NCBI GenBank assembly: GCA_016928525.1
Contig: JAFGKO010000346.1
Coordinates: forward strand, 1 to 28,774
Reading direction: 5' to 3'
Length of the DNA: 28,774 nucleotides
Source: Anaerolineales bacterium
Lineage (GTDB): Bacteria > Chloroflexota > Anaerolineae > Anaerolineales > Villigracilaceae
The notes beneath the pieces were generated by a model. The model did no database searches. It was not told the DNA's origin and worked only from the letters and a program-made list of their open reading frames with translations. Position numbers and translations under genes: made by a program. This document shows, piece by piece, positions 7,288-14,612 of the stretch; the stretch's first letter is position 1, and every line of letters begins with the position of its first letter.

Positions 7288-8483
7288 AATTTTATACACA
7301 TCAACCCCTTCAAATAAGCTCCCTCAGGAAAATTGAGCGCCACCGGGTGGTCCGCTGCCTGTGAAAAGTGCTCCACAATCTGCGCCTCCACGCCCGCATC
7401 CAGGGCGGCGGAGGCGACAATTTTCTGGAACAAGGCTGCGTCCACGCCACCGGAGCACGAGAATGTGGCCAGAATCCCGCCCGGCCGCAGCAGCTTGAAT
7501 GCCAGCAGATTGATGTCTTTATAGCCGCGCGAGGCTTTTTCAGCCTGAGCCGCGGTGGGCGCAAATTTTGGCGGATCGAGGACGATCATGTCGAAGGAAC
7601 GACCCTCATCCCGGAACTTCCTCAATACCTGGAAAACGTCCCCCTCGCACCATTCCACGCTCTCGGCCTGCCCGCCGTTTAACAGAACATTCTCGCGCCC
7701 CAACGCCAGCGCCTCTGCCGATGCATCCACCGCCACAACGGATTTTGCCCCGCCCGCCAGCGCATTGACGGTGAACCCGCCCGTGTAACAGAAGCAGTCC
7801 AGCACATCGCGCCCCTTTGCCAGTTCGCGCACACGCAGGCGATTCTGGCACTGGTCGAGATAGAAGCCGGTTTTGTGGCCGGATTCGAGGTTGACGTTGA
7901 ATTCCAGATCATTTTCAACGATGGTTAATGGGGAACGGATAATGGTTCCACGCAGTAAACCTATTCGTGGTTTGAGGCCTTCCAGCTCGCACACATCGGC
8001 ATCAGAACGTTCGTAGAGGGTATCCAGACCCGTCTCTTCGAGCAGGATATCGGCGATGGTTTCCTTCCAAAATTCAGAGCCGGCCGTCAGGGATTGCAAG
8101 ACAAGCACCTCGGCGTAGCGGTCGACGATCAGGCCGGGAATGCCGTCGGATTCAGCATGGATGAGACGGAACGCATTTGTTGAGCGTTGAATGTTTAAGG
8201 TTGAACGTTGCTTAATAGCCGCACGAATACGCCTACGGAAGAAATCAGTATCCACAGCCTCATTATCAAACGTCCAGACACGCGCACGGATCTGGGATGT
8301 TGGCGAGTAGGCGGCCTGGGCCAGGAAGTCACCTTTAAACGAGAGCAGGTTCACAGTCTCGCCAGATGCGGGACCCTGAGCCTGTCGAAGGGCGTCCACA
8401 TGATGGACCGCGCCCGAGAAAATCCAGGGGTGACGGCGCAACAGCGATTTTTCGCGACCGGGCTTGAGGACCAGGTCAGCCAT
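7284..8483 (-). CDS. rlmI: RlmI/RlmK-like class I rRNA methyltransferase
   Basis: Probably a SAM-dependent 23S rRNA cytosine-5 methyltransferase of the RlmI (YccW) family, acting in the cytoplasm. The 399 residues show an N-terminal PUA domain (V-L-K-P-G-R-E-K-S-L-L-R-R-H-P-W-I-F-S-G-A-V), a linker with H-A-E-S-D-G-I-P-G-L-I-V-D-R-Y, the SAM motif C-F-C-Y-T-G-G-F-T-V-N-A, and the catalytic V-L-D-P-P-K-F-A-P. A later F-S-C-S-G-G segment contains the cysteine typical of the family. The start overlaps the upstream GNAT stop by 8 nt, implying an operon. Two repeats are translated inside it: a palindromic repeat giving ALRQAQG near residues 31-37, and a 7-bp repeat giving QRSTLNIQRST at 92-102. 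Both lie in variable linkers. Confidence 0.88.
   Translation of the reverse strand: MADLVLKPGREKSLLRRHPWIFSGAVHHVDALRQAQGPASGETVNLLSFKGDFLAQAAYSPTSQIRARVWTFDNEAVDTDFFRRRIRAAIKQRSTLNIQRSTNAFRLIHAESDGIPGLIVDRYAEVLVLQSLTAGSEFWKETIADILLEETGLDTLYERSDADVCELEGLKPRIGLLRGTIIRSPLTIVENDLEFNVNLESGHKTGFYLDQCQNRLRVRELAKGRDVLDCFCYTGGFTVNALAGGAKSVVAVDASAEALALGRENVLLNGGQAESVEWCEGDVFQVLRKFRDEGRSFDMIVLDPPKFAPTAAQAEKASRGYKDINLLAFKLLRPGGILATFSCSGGVDAALFQKIVASAALDAGVEAQIVEHFSQAADHPVALNFPEGAYLKGLMCIKL
8179..8213 (-). repeat. 7-bp tandem repeat inside the RlmI-like gene
   Basis: Five consecutive 7-bp units with consensus GTTGAAC (plus strand) fill 8179-8213; units differ from the consensus by 0 to 3 bases. Because three units equal seven codons, the protein shows a 7-residue period, QRST...QRST, at residues 92-102. 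Confidence 0.8.
8374..8392 (-). repeat. Dispersed repeat inside the RlmI-like gene
   Basis: CCCTGAGCCTGTCGAAGGG is a near-palindromic sequence of a common dispersed type. Read on the minus strand it gives L-R-Q-A-Q-G-P at residues 32-38, between the PUA strands H-H-V-D and the P-A-S-G-E turn. Related intergenic copies are at 668-695 and 6493-6509. Confidence 0.75.
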
Positions 8484-8907
8484 TGAACTTCATCATCCAG
8501 CGTTCGGGATGATCGAGCGGGACCCATCCAAATTGGCTATACAGTCCGTGAGCATCGTTGGTGGCCAGCATCCAGCGGCGCAAACCTTGCAAATCAGGGT
8601 GACTGTGGACAGTTTCCATCAGCCACTTGCCCAGGCCAAGGCCGCGATACTCTTCGTGGATGACAACGTCACACAACCAGGCAAAGGTAGTGTAATCAGT
8701 GATGATGCGCGCCAGGCCAACCTGGCGTGAACCATCGTACAGCCCGAAGACGAGCGAATGCTGGAGATAGCGGACAATCATCTCACGTGTGCGCCCCTGC
8801 GCCCAGTACGCGCGCGAGAGCATGTCGGCAATGGCATCAACATCCAGGCGGGCAGGATCGGTGCTGATCGTGAAATGATTGCGGTAGGTTTCCAAAAGTT
8901 GAGGCAT
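8476..8907 (-). CDS. GNAT-family N-acetyltransferase
   Basis: A 143-residue acetyltransferase of the GNAT fold that moves an acetyl group from acetyl-CoA to an unknown acceptor. The acetyl-CoA pyrophosphate loop is E-Y-R-G-L-G-L-G-K-W-L (R-x-x-G-x-G), preceded by the core strand W-L-C-D-V-V-I-H. The C-terminal A-T-N-D-A-H-G-L-Y-S-Q-F-G-W motif is seen in many small-molecule GNATs. The stop overlaps the start of the RlmI-like gene by 8 nt, so they are likely one transcript. The start codon lies 6 nt after a TAGACT -10-like box, suggesting a leaderless mRNA. The substrate cannot be told from sequence. Confidence 0.85.
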   Translation of the reverse strand: MPQLLETYRNHFTISTDPARLDVDAIADMLSRAYWAQGRTREMIVRYLQHSLVFGLYDGSRQVGLARIITDYTTFAWLCDVVIHEEYRGLGLGKWLMETVHSHPDLQGLRRWMLATNDAHGLYSQFGWVPLDHPERWMMKFNG

Positions 8908-8935
8908 GGACTGAGTCTAACACACATGATATGAT
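8907..8935 (+). promoter_or_regulatory. Divergent promoter region, YczE-like gene and GNAT gene
   Basis: On the plus strand TGGACT (8907-8912), a 17-nt spacer and TATGAT (8930-8935) form a sigma-70-type promoter whose start point would be about 8942-8944, that is, at the ATG of the next gene. On the minus strand TAGACT (8919-8914) lies 6 nt before the GNAT ATG. The two promoters overlap face to face in this 36-nt gap. Confidence 0.5.
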
Positions 8936-8943
8936 GCTGACTT

Positions 8944-9597
8944 ATGCTTAAACCCATCCGCTGGAAGACGTTCCCCCGTGATTTTTTCGTGATCCAGATC
9001 GGCTTTTTACTCTACGGGCTTTCGATTGCCCTGGCCATTCGCGCCAACCTGGGGACCGGCACCTGGGCAGTGCTGGATGTAGCGCTCTCGAAAATCACAG
9101 GCTGGACGCCGGGAACCATGACCGTGCTGGTCGGATTCGCGGTGCTGGTATCCGCGCTGCTGATGCGCGAACAAGTTGGCTGGGGTACGCTGGGCAACAT
9201 CCTGAGCATCGGCCCCTGGCTGGACTTGGCGCTGTATTTCATTCCAGCGGTGGAAAACAATTGGCCGCTCCAGTTGCTGATGCTGCTGGCGGGCATCCTG
9301 ACTCAAGGCGTTGCCACTGCCATCTACATCGGTGTGAACGCAGGCGCGGGTCCGCGCGACAGTTTGATGCTGGCCATCAAGCGCACAACCGGTATCAGTT
9401 ACCGCCTGGCACGCGGTCTCATCGAGGTGACCGCGTTGGTCATCGGCTGGCTGCTGGGCGGCCCGGCCGGGATTGGAACCGCCATCCACGCGCTATTGGT
9501 CGGCACGGCCATGCAATGGGCTTTCAAGGTATTCCATGTGCAACCGCATCAGAACCAGATTGCCAAGCCCGTGCCAGCAGAAAGCGCGGCAGATTAG
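8944..9597 (+). CDS. YczE/YyaS-family integral membrane protein
   Basis: A 217-residue polytopic membrane protein with about five helices. Diagnostic family segments are the N-terminal F-F-V-I-Q-I-G-F-L-L-Y-G-L-S-I-A-L, A-N-L-G-T-G-T-W-A-V, and the central Y-I-G-V-N-A-G-A-G-P-R-D-S-L-M-L-A. The C-terminal region repeats the pattern with G-I-G-T-A-I-H-A-L-L-V-G. The family is widespread and its biochemical role is not settled. The gene stands alone with its own promoter directly upstream and no Shine-Dalgarno. A polar tail of about 20 residues follows the last helix. Confidence 0.85.
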   Translation: MLKPIRWKTFPRDFFVIQIGFLLYGLSIALAIRANLGTGTWAVLDVALSKITGWTPGTMTVLVGFAVLVSALLMREQVGWGTLGNILSIGPWLDLALYFIPAVENNWPLQLLMLLAGILTQGVATAIYIGVNAGAGPRDSLMLAIKRTTGISYRLARGLIEVTALVIGWLLGGPAGIGTAIHALLVGTAMQWAFKVFHVQPHQNQIAKPVPAESAAD

Positions 9598-9635
9598 ATT
9601 ATCAAATTGTTATTTATGGCTCCCGGATATGGACA

Positions 9636-9641
9636 TATAAT
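9636..9641 (+). promoter_or_regulatory. -10 box for the 9659 gene
   Basis: A perfect TATAAT lies 17 nt before the ATG at 9659, giving a leader of roughly 10 nt with only AGAGG as a possible ribosome binding site. The -35 region is not convincing. Confidence 0.45.
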
Positions 9642-9658
9642 TTTCCAGAGGCATCGTT

Positions 9659-10318
9659 ATGACAAAATCGAAAATTGAATTTCCCAAGAAAGTGGACCTG
9701 GAAGAAAAAATTTCGGAATGGGCACATGACCTGCGTTCGCCATTCAACCATGTGCTTGGCTTTACTAAGATGGTTTTAAACGGTCAAAGTGGCCCGCTGA
9801 CCGATCTGCAAAAGGAAGACCTGACCACCGCGTATCGTAGCGCACTGCGGGCAATGTCGCAAGTCAACAATCTGATCGAGATCGCCCGGCTACAGCGCGG
9901 CGAAAAAGATGTCAGCCGTGCTCCATTGGAGTTGCAGACTTTCCTTGACCAGACCATCGCGCAATGGCAAAAGAACAATCTGGGGGTAGAGATGCCCATC
10001 GCTACTCTCCTGGCGGTGCAATCTCCCACAGTCGAATTGGACAAACAACAAACCGGCTGGATCTTGAATAGTTTTTTCTCCTATCTGGCCGCTTATTCTG
10101 ATGGTACCGGCAGCCTGACCCTGGAAATCAGCGAAGAGATAAATGCGCTGATATTCACCCTGCGCCAGACAGGCATCACCAAGCCCGGCTTCGACGAGAT
10201 GACAAAGGAAATGTCCGCCCATATCTGCCGGGCTTATATCGACTTACAAGGCGGGAAAATCCGCCAGAGCGAATTGGACGAGACGGAAGCGATGATCCAA
10301 TTTATGCTACCAAAATAA
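9659..10318 (+). CDS. Degenerate histidine-kinase-like protein (H-box kept, ATP site lost)
   Basis: A 219-residue soluble protein. Residues 15-80 look like a HisKA dimerisation and phosphoacceptor domain, with H23 in A-H-D-L-R-S-P-F-N and a second helix ending I-E-I-A-R-L-Q-R. Residues 90-219 align in outline with a HATPase domain (a W-I-L-N-S-F-F-S-Y-L helix and a D-L-Q-G-G-K-I strand), but the N-box asparagine position reads Y, the G1 box D-x-G-x-G reads Q-T-G-I-T, and the G2 glycines are absent. There is no sensor or membrane segment. It probably cannot bind ATP itself and may act as a phosphotransfer or adaptor protein. The acyltransferase gene follows after 24 nt. Confidence 0.7.
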   Translation: MTKSKIEFPKKVDLEEKISEWAHDLRSPFNHVLGFTKMVLNGQSGPLTDLQKEDLTTAYRSALRAMSQVNNLIEIARLQRGEKDVSRAPLELQTFLDQTIAQWQKNNLGVEMPIATLLAVQSPTVELDKQQTGWILNSFFSYLAAYSDGTGSLTLEISEEINALIFTLRQTGITKPGFDEMTKEMSAHICRAYIDLQGGKIRQSELDETEAMIQFMLPK

Positions 10319-10342
10319 TTCAGGTCCAGCCAAGCAAACTTC

Positions 10343-11452
10343 ATGAGTAAATCCGCTCTTTACTATCCAGAACTCGACAGCCTGCGGTTTTTTGCTTTTT
10401 TGGTGGTGTTGGTACATCATGCGCCTTATGTCAAATCCATTCCCTTGTGGAAAAATTTGTCACTCTATGGTTGGATGGGCGTCGATCTCTTCCTCTGCCT
10501 TTCTGCATTCTTGTTTGCGAGGTTACTTTTTGTCGAATATCAAGAAAAAGGGAACATCAATGTCGGCTATTTTTACCTGCGCCGGGCCTTGAGAATCTGG
10601 CCACTCTATTTTATTTTCTTAGGCGTTATGCTGATAATAACCATTCTTTTTAATGGTTGGAATTCAGTTGTAATGCAAAGATTCATCGGGATGCTAACGT
10701 TTACAGACAATTTGGCTTCAGCAACGATGGGTTATAACACAGCAATCCTGTACTCCGCCCATATTTGGACCATTTCTTATGAGGAACAATTTTATCTGAT
10801 CATCCCCTGGGTGCTGCGAAAGTTCTACCAAATCAAGAAATCGACCACTGGCGTTATCCTGGTTGGCGCCATGCTCATCGGTATGCTGATACGAGCACTC
10901 TTCATATACCTCCAATTCGACCACCCGGTTATCTGGGTGCTACCGGTCACACACTTCGAATCTATTTTTGGTGGTTTAATGGTGGGCCTTGGCCTGTTCG
11001 ACAAACCCTTAAAGAAAATCCCCGGTTGGCTGCTTCTGCTCGCCGGGATATTTGCTCTCTACTGGGTCACATCGCTGCCAAATGTAAACCTTATCCAATG
11101 GCGTTTGATGTACACCTACCCACTTATCGGCATTGGAACATCCTTGATCCTATTCGCCGTCATGCGAGGCAACTTGGGATTTATTTCCTACCTCTTCAAG
11201 AATAAGATTTTGGGCTATCTCGGTAAAATTTCCTACGGGTTATATGTATTCCACTTCGTTGGCCTGGAACTTGCACGTAACCTCACGAGTATCTACATTT
11301 CAGAGGGACGCTTATTGGTATACCCAGCCACAGTCTTGCTGCTTAGCCTGATTATTACTGTCGCGATTTCAATGGCCTCTTACCAATTCCTGGAAAGACC
11401 GTTCTTGCGACTCAAAGAAAGGTTCACCTTCATAAAATCACGACCTATTTAG
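10343..11452 (+). CDS. OafA/YrhL-type membrane acyltransferase (acyltransferase family 3)
   Basis: A 369-residue membrane protein with about ten helices that transfers acyl groups, often acetyl, onto surface polysaccharide or lipid-linked sugars. The family opening Y-Y-P-E-L-D-S-L-R-F-F-A-F is followed by R15 and H26, which fit the R-x10-H active-site pattern in the first helix. W-T-I-S-Y-E-E-Q-F-Y-L is the second conserved block, and F-L-E-R-P-F near the end is also typical. The gene is visibly richer in A and T than its neighbours, which may reflect its hydrophobic codons or acquisition. Its end overlaps the convergent lipoprotein gene by 8 bp. The acceptor is unknown. Confidence 0.9.
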   Translation: MSKSALYYPELDSLRFFAFLVVLVHHAPYVKSIPLWKNLSLYGWMGVDLFLCLSAFLFARLLFVEYQEKGNINVGYFYLRRALRIWPLYFIFLGVMLIITILFNGWNSVVMQRFIGMLTFTDNLASATMGYNTAILYSAHIWTISYEEQFYLIIPWVLRKFYQIKKSTTGVILVGAMLIGMLIRALFIYLQFDHPVIWVLPVTHFESIFGGLMVGLGLFDKPLKKIPGWLLLLAGIFALYWVTSLPNVNLIQWRLMYTYPLIGIGTSLILFAVMRGNLGFISYLFKNKILGYLGKISYGLYVFHFVGLELARNLTSIYISEGRLLVYPATVLLLSLIITVAISMASYQFLERPFLRLKERFTFIKSRPI

Positions 11453-11852
11453 CGGGAACAAAGGTCAGCGCTTCGTGATCGGACCAAAAGATCTGCAACT
11501 GACCATCAACGATCTCAAATCTTTGGGCATTTCCCAGGAACTGCAAAAACATCGTTTCCTGCTCCATAAGACCTTCCGGCTCAGGACAGGCCATAAGGGT
11601 AGCGAATATATCGCTGATGGCGATCTTTCCTCCGTCCAGCTCATACGATCCTCCATACAAATTACAACCCGCCGATCCCTGAATCTGTCCATCTTCAAAA
11701 GAGATCGTAAGGGTTGAACCTTCGATGGGACGGCTTTTCCGGTAAGCATACAACTCCCAGGAAGTATCATCCAAGGGGTCCGTCATGGGAAGGGCGCTAC
11801 AGCCTGCTAAAAAAACCAGGATACCCGCTAAAGCAAAATAATTTAGCCTCAT
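11445..11852 (-). CDS. META-domain lipoprotein
   Basis: A 135-residue secreted lipoprotein. The start at 11852 is chosen over an earlier ATG because it is preceded by AGGAAG and begins a proper signal peptide, M-R-L-N-Y-F-A-L-A-G-I-L-V-F-L, ending in the lipobox L-A-G-C. The mature part carries the META/HslJ-type pattern: W-E-L-Y-A-Y, then L-T-I-S-F-E-D-G-Q-I-Q-G-S-A-G-C-N-L-Y-G-G-S-Y, and a later M-A-C-P-E-P-E segment followed by M-E-Q-E-T-M-F-L-Q-F-L. Such proteins are small beta-rich domains of unclear function on the outer face of the membrane. It is convergent with the acyltransferase gene, sharing 8 bp at the 3' ends. Confidence 0.85.
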   Translation of the reverse strand: MRLNYFALAGILVFLAGCSALPMTDPLDDTSWELYAYRKSRPIEGSTLTISFEDGQIQGSAGCNLYGGSYELDGGKIAISDIFATLMACPEPEGLMEQETMFLQFLGNAQRFEIVDGQLQIFWSDHEALTFVPAK

Positions 11853-11956
11853 CTCTTTTCTTCCTTTCTTATTCCAATCCACAGACGAGGCTGCATTTAT
11901 AAAAGTTCCATTTCGACTTCTTTTGAAATTAATTCTGCGAACCGCGTGACTTCTGA

Positions 11957-11962
11957 TATATT
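11957..11962 (+). promoter_or_regulatory. -10 box for the 11969 gene, leaderless layout
   Basis: TATATT ends 6 nt before the ATG at 11969, so the transcript should begin at about the start codon. No Shine-Dalgarno is present. Confidence 0.45.
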
Positions 11963-11968
11963 TGGTAT

Positions 11969-12472
11969 ATGAAACCGACCAAAATCACTCGCCCCACCTT
12001 CCCTCCGGGCTACGTTGACAATCCGACCTCCGAAGTGTCGTGGGACTATGTCACCCAGCAGTTGACCGAAGCTAAAAATTACTGGCTGTGCTCCACACGC
12101 CCCGACGGGCGGCCACACGTCGTCCCGCGCTGGGCTGTTTACGTCGACGGAAAAATTTACTACGATGGCAGTTCCGAGACGCGACATGCCCGCAATATTG
12201 TGGAGAACCCGCATGTCTCACTGCACCTTGAAAGCGGAGACCAAGTGGTCATCCTCGAGGGAACTGCCCGGCCAGCCGAAAAACCATCCCTGGAACTGGG
12301 GCGGAAACTGGCACAAGCCTATCAAGCCAAATATACCGCACATGGCTATGCCCCCGAACCCAACCAATGGGATGAAGGCGGGCTGTATGTTTTCACGATC
12401 CGAAAGGCTATCACCTGGACAAACTTCATGGCTGACCCGACTAAGTTTGTGTTCGAGGGTATTCTGGAGTGA
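11969..12472 (+). CDS. Pyridoxamine 5'-phosphate oxidase-like FMN/F420-binding protein
   Basis: A 167-residue split-barrel protein of the PNPOx-like superfamily, which bind FMN or F420 and reduce small molecules. The family pattern is L-C-S-T-R-P-D-G-R-P-H-V-V-P-R-W-A-V followed by a strand K-I-Y-Y-D-G-S-S, a cofactor-phosphate segment T-R-H-A-R-N-I-V-E-N-P-H-V-S-L-H-L, and a C-terminal F-T-I-R-K-A-I-T-W strand. The R-H-A-R-N-I sequence is typical of this uncharacterised branch. The gene stands alone, with its own promoter abutting the start codon. The cofactor and substrate cannot be decided from sequence. Confidence 0.85.
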   Translation: MKPTKITRPTFPPGYVDNPTSEVSWDYVTQQLTEAKNYWLCSTRPDGRPHVVPRWAVYVDGKIYYDGSSETRHARNIVENPHVSLHLESGDQVVILEGTARPAEKPSLELGRKLAQAYQAKYTAHGYAPEPNQWDEGGLYVFTIRKAITWTNFMADPTKFVFEGILE

Positions 12473-12536
12473 AACATCTTCTCTACCGTCCGCCTGGCTT
12501 ATGGAAATAAAAATCTCCCAGCATTGGGAAAGAATC

Positions 12537-12566
12537 TTGCACATTTTTACAATTTTGTTCTACAAT
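12537..12566 (+). promoter_or_regulatory. Promoter and leader of the eRF1-like gene
   Basis: TTGCAC (12537-12542), an 18-nt spacer and TACAAT (12561-12566) make a good sigma-70-type promoter. The leader to the ATG at 12660 is about 85 nt. It contains an AGGAGG not followed by a normal start codon, a short AGGCT/AGCCT hairpin near 12610, and the functional AAGGAG before the gene. Confidence 0.5.
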
Positions 12567-12659
12567 ATAGATAGATAATTTCAATACAGGAGGATACGCC
12601 CATTGTAGGAGGCTTCGGCAGCCTTAGTTCCCGGCCTTGCAAATGAATAAGGAGATACT

Positions 12660-13757
12660 ATGTTTACAGACAGCGTACTGCGTGAACTGTTGAACTATTC
12701 CAGTCCTGATCCGGTCCTTAGCGTGTACATGAACACCGACATGACCGAAGGCACCGCCGACGCGCTTAAGCTGCGCCTGCGGACCCTGCTAAAAGAAGTA
12801 CATCTGCCCGAGGACGAGGCCGCAATACTCAAATATTTTGAACTCGAACGCGAATGGACAGGGCGCAGCGTTGCAATGTTCTCATGTGCTGCCCAGGATT
12901 ATTTTAGAGCGTTTCCCATTGCTGTGCCTATCCGTAGTCGCGTATTTGTAGGGGGACAACCTTACGTCAAGCCACTGGCTGATTTACTGGATGCTTACGG
13001 CGGCTATGGAGTGGCATTGGTGGATAAACAAGGAGCGCGTCTATTCCAGTTTCATCTAGGAGAATTAAAAGAGCAGGAAGGCATCCTCGGAGAAGAAGTG
13101 CGTCATACCAAACGCGGCGGCGCATCTAGCCTGTTCGGCCGTCTGGGGGGCATCGGTGAAAAGTCGCGGCATTCCGAACAAACGGTCACACGCAACTTAA
13201 AAGAAGCCGCCGAGTTTGCAGCCAAGTTCTTCGAGGGGAATCACATCCGTCGTGTCTTGATCGGCGGCACAGAAAAAAATGTCAACCAGTTCAAAAGCCA
13301 CCTTCCTAAAACCTGGCAGAGTCTGGTGGTGGGCACATTTCCGATCAGCATGACGGCGCGCCCTGACGAGGTGCAAGAAAAAGCCCTTGAAATCGGCCAG
13401 CAGGCTGAACATCGCAGAGAGATGCGACTTGTGGAGAATATGATCACAGCCGCAGCCAAAGGCGCGGATGGAGTTGTCCGCCTGGATGACACGTTGAGCG
13501 CTGTCCATGAGGGAAGGGTGCAAACGTTGATCGTTCAGGAAGGGTATCGTGCAAAGGGATTTCAGTGTCAGGGCTGCGGGTACATTACAACGCAAGAACT
13601 GGGCGCTTGTCCCTTCTGCGGAAAATCGTTCACGCAGATCAAGGATGCGGTAGAAATGGCCGTCCGCAAGGTGATGAAAGACGGCGGAGATGTGGAGATT
13701 GTTTATGAGAACCCACAGTTGGAGGAAATTGGAATCGGAGGCGTGTTACGCTACTGA
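12660..13757 (+). CDS. eRF1-like (baeRF-type) protein with C-terminal zinc ribbon
   Basis: A 365-residue protein related to archaeal/eukaryotic peptide chain release factor 1, of the bacterial baeRF type. Residues 1-100 form an N-terminal domain opening with P-D-P-V-L-S-V-Y-M. The middle domain (about 112-215) begins G-V-A-L-V-D-K-Q-G-A-R-L-F, has a basic loop K-R-G-G-A-S-S-L-F-G-R-L at 151-162, and continues with an E-A-A-E-F-A-A-K-F-F helix and R-R-V-L-I-G-G. The C-terminal domain carries a zinc ribbon with C303-x2-C306 and C317-x2-C320. The loop fits the place of the catalytic GGQ but reads GGA (153-155). AAGGAG precedes the ATG. It may act in ribosome rescue or stress, which is not established. 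Confidence 0.8.
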   Translation: MFTDSVLRELLNYSSPDPVLSVYMNTDMTEGTADALKLRLRTLLKEVHLPEDEAAILKYFELEREWTGRSVAMFSCAAQDYFRAFPIAVPIRSRVFVGGQPYVKPLADLLDAYGGYGVALVDKQGARLFQFHLGELKEQEGILGEEVRHTKRGGASSLFGRLGGIGEKSRHSEQTVTRNLKEAAEFAAKFFEGNHIRRVLIGGTEKNVNQFKSHLPKTWQSLVVGTFPISMTARPDEVQEKALEIGQQAEHRREMRLVENMITAAAKGADGVVRLDDTLSAVHEGRVQTLIVQEGYRAKGFQCQGCGYITTQELGACPFCGKSFTQIKDAVEMAVRKVMKDGGDVEIVYENPQLEEIGIGGVLRY

Positions 13758-13761
13758 AACA

Positions 13762-13817
13762 CTGTGCATGGGCAGGCCTGACACCGTGCTCGTAGGGTAG
13801 ACCTGCCCACAACACAG
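13762..13817. repeat. Imperfect inverted repeat after the eRF1-like gene
   Basis: TGGGCAGG (13769-13776) pairs with CCTGCCCA (13802-13809), and the outer CTGTG (13762-13766) pairs with CACAG (13813-13817). The GCAGG/CCTGC core is shared with hairpins at 7259-7287 and 17331-17353, suggesting one dispersed repeat family that sits at gene ends. Confidence 0.55.
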
Positions 13818-13827
13818 GTACGAAAAA

Positions 13828-13853
13828 GTAGGACGAGAATTATCTCGTCCTAC
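13828..13853. terminator. Bidirectional terminator-like hairpin
   Basis: GTAGGACGAGA (13828-13838) pairs perfectly with TCTCGTCCTAC (13843-13853) around an ATTA loop. AAAAA precedes it and a T-rich stretch follows, so it can work in either direction between the convergent genes ending at 13757 and 13859. Confidence 0.65.
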
Positions 13854-13858
13854 ATACT

Positions 13859-14500
13859 TTAACCAAACCGTTCTTCTTTCCAGACGTCTGCCCGATTGTG
13901 GTAGCCAGCCTGTTCCCAGAAACCGCGACGATCTTTTGCCATGAATTCCAGCGAACGCAACCATTTGGCGCCTTTCCAGAAGTAGGGTGTTTCCAGGCCT
14001 TCGCGACCGGGGATGTTGCCCACCACGCCGCGCAACGGATAGCCATGGTCGGGTGTGAGCGGCTCGCCATTGAAGTGAGTAGCCATCAAAAAATTTTCCT
14101 GCGTGACCACTTCGATGGGCAGGTTGACCGTAAAGCCGTATTCCGCGTGTTGCATGACATGTGTGGCAGTGGAATTGACTTTGATAAAGCCCGCATCTAT
14201 CAGTGTTTTGACTGAGACGCCCTCCCAAACTGTATCGAACTTGCTCCAGCGTGTGACGCAGTGGATGTCCATCTCGATTTTGGCGCGCGGCAGCTTGTTG
14301 AACTCGTCCCAGGTCCACTCCTTGTCTTCTTCCACTTCTCCCCAGACACGGAAATGCCAGGTGGCCGGGTTGAAGTGCGGAACTGGCCCATAATGCAGAA
14401 CCGGAAATTTCAGTGTGAGTGATTGGCCGGGTGGGAGACGCCCTTCCACACTGACTCGTTCTTCTTCTTTACGGCGGTCGGCACTTTGATTTGTGAACAT
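13859..14500 (-). CDS. Sulfite-oxidase-like molybdopterin oxidoreductase
   Basis: A 213-residue protein of the sulfite oxidase / MsrP molybdopterin fold. The molybdenum-ligating cysteine is in M-D-I-H-C-V-T-R-W-S, and the family blocks V-W-G-E-V, G-V-S-V-K-T-L-I, Y-G-F-T-V-N-L-P, A-T-H-F-N-G-E-P-L-T-P-D-H-G-Y-P-L-R and Y-F-W-K-G-A-K-W-L are all present. It lacks a Tat signal or membrane helix, so it is probably cytoplasmic, unlike MsrP. It also lacks the haem and dimerisation domains of true sulfite oxidase. A weak AGAGG lies before the ATG. The substrate is unknown. It stands apart from the next minus-strand gene by 112 nt. Confidence 0.88.
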   Translation of the reverse strand: MFTNQSADRRKEEERVSVEGRLPPGQSLTLKFPVLHYGPVPHFNPATWHFRVWGEVEEDKEWTWDEFNKLPRAKIEMDIHCVTRWSKFDTVWEGVSVKTLIDAGFIKVNSTATHVMQHAEYGFTVNLPIEVVTQENFLMATHFNGEPLTPDHGYPLRGVVGNIPGREGLETPYFWKGAKWLRSLEFMAKDRRGFWEQAGYHNRADVWKEERFG

Positions 14501-14612
14501 AGCTACCTCTATTAGTCCGAATTATATCCTTCACGGGCATTATAGATCGAACGGCGGCATGGATCAGACATTCCACGCCGCCAAATATTACCCCAGGGAT
14601 ATTAAGTTTTTA

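Noticed and set aside
12593..12650. Possible leader peptide after the AGGAGG in the eRF1-like gene leader
   Set aside because: The only start at a proper distance would be ATT, and the short frame shows no attenuator features.
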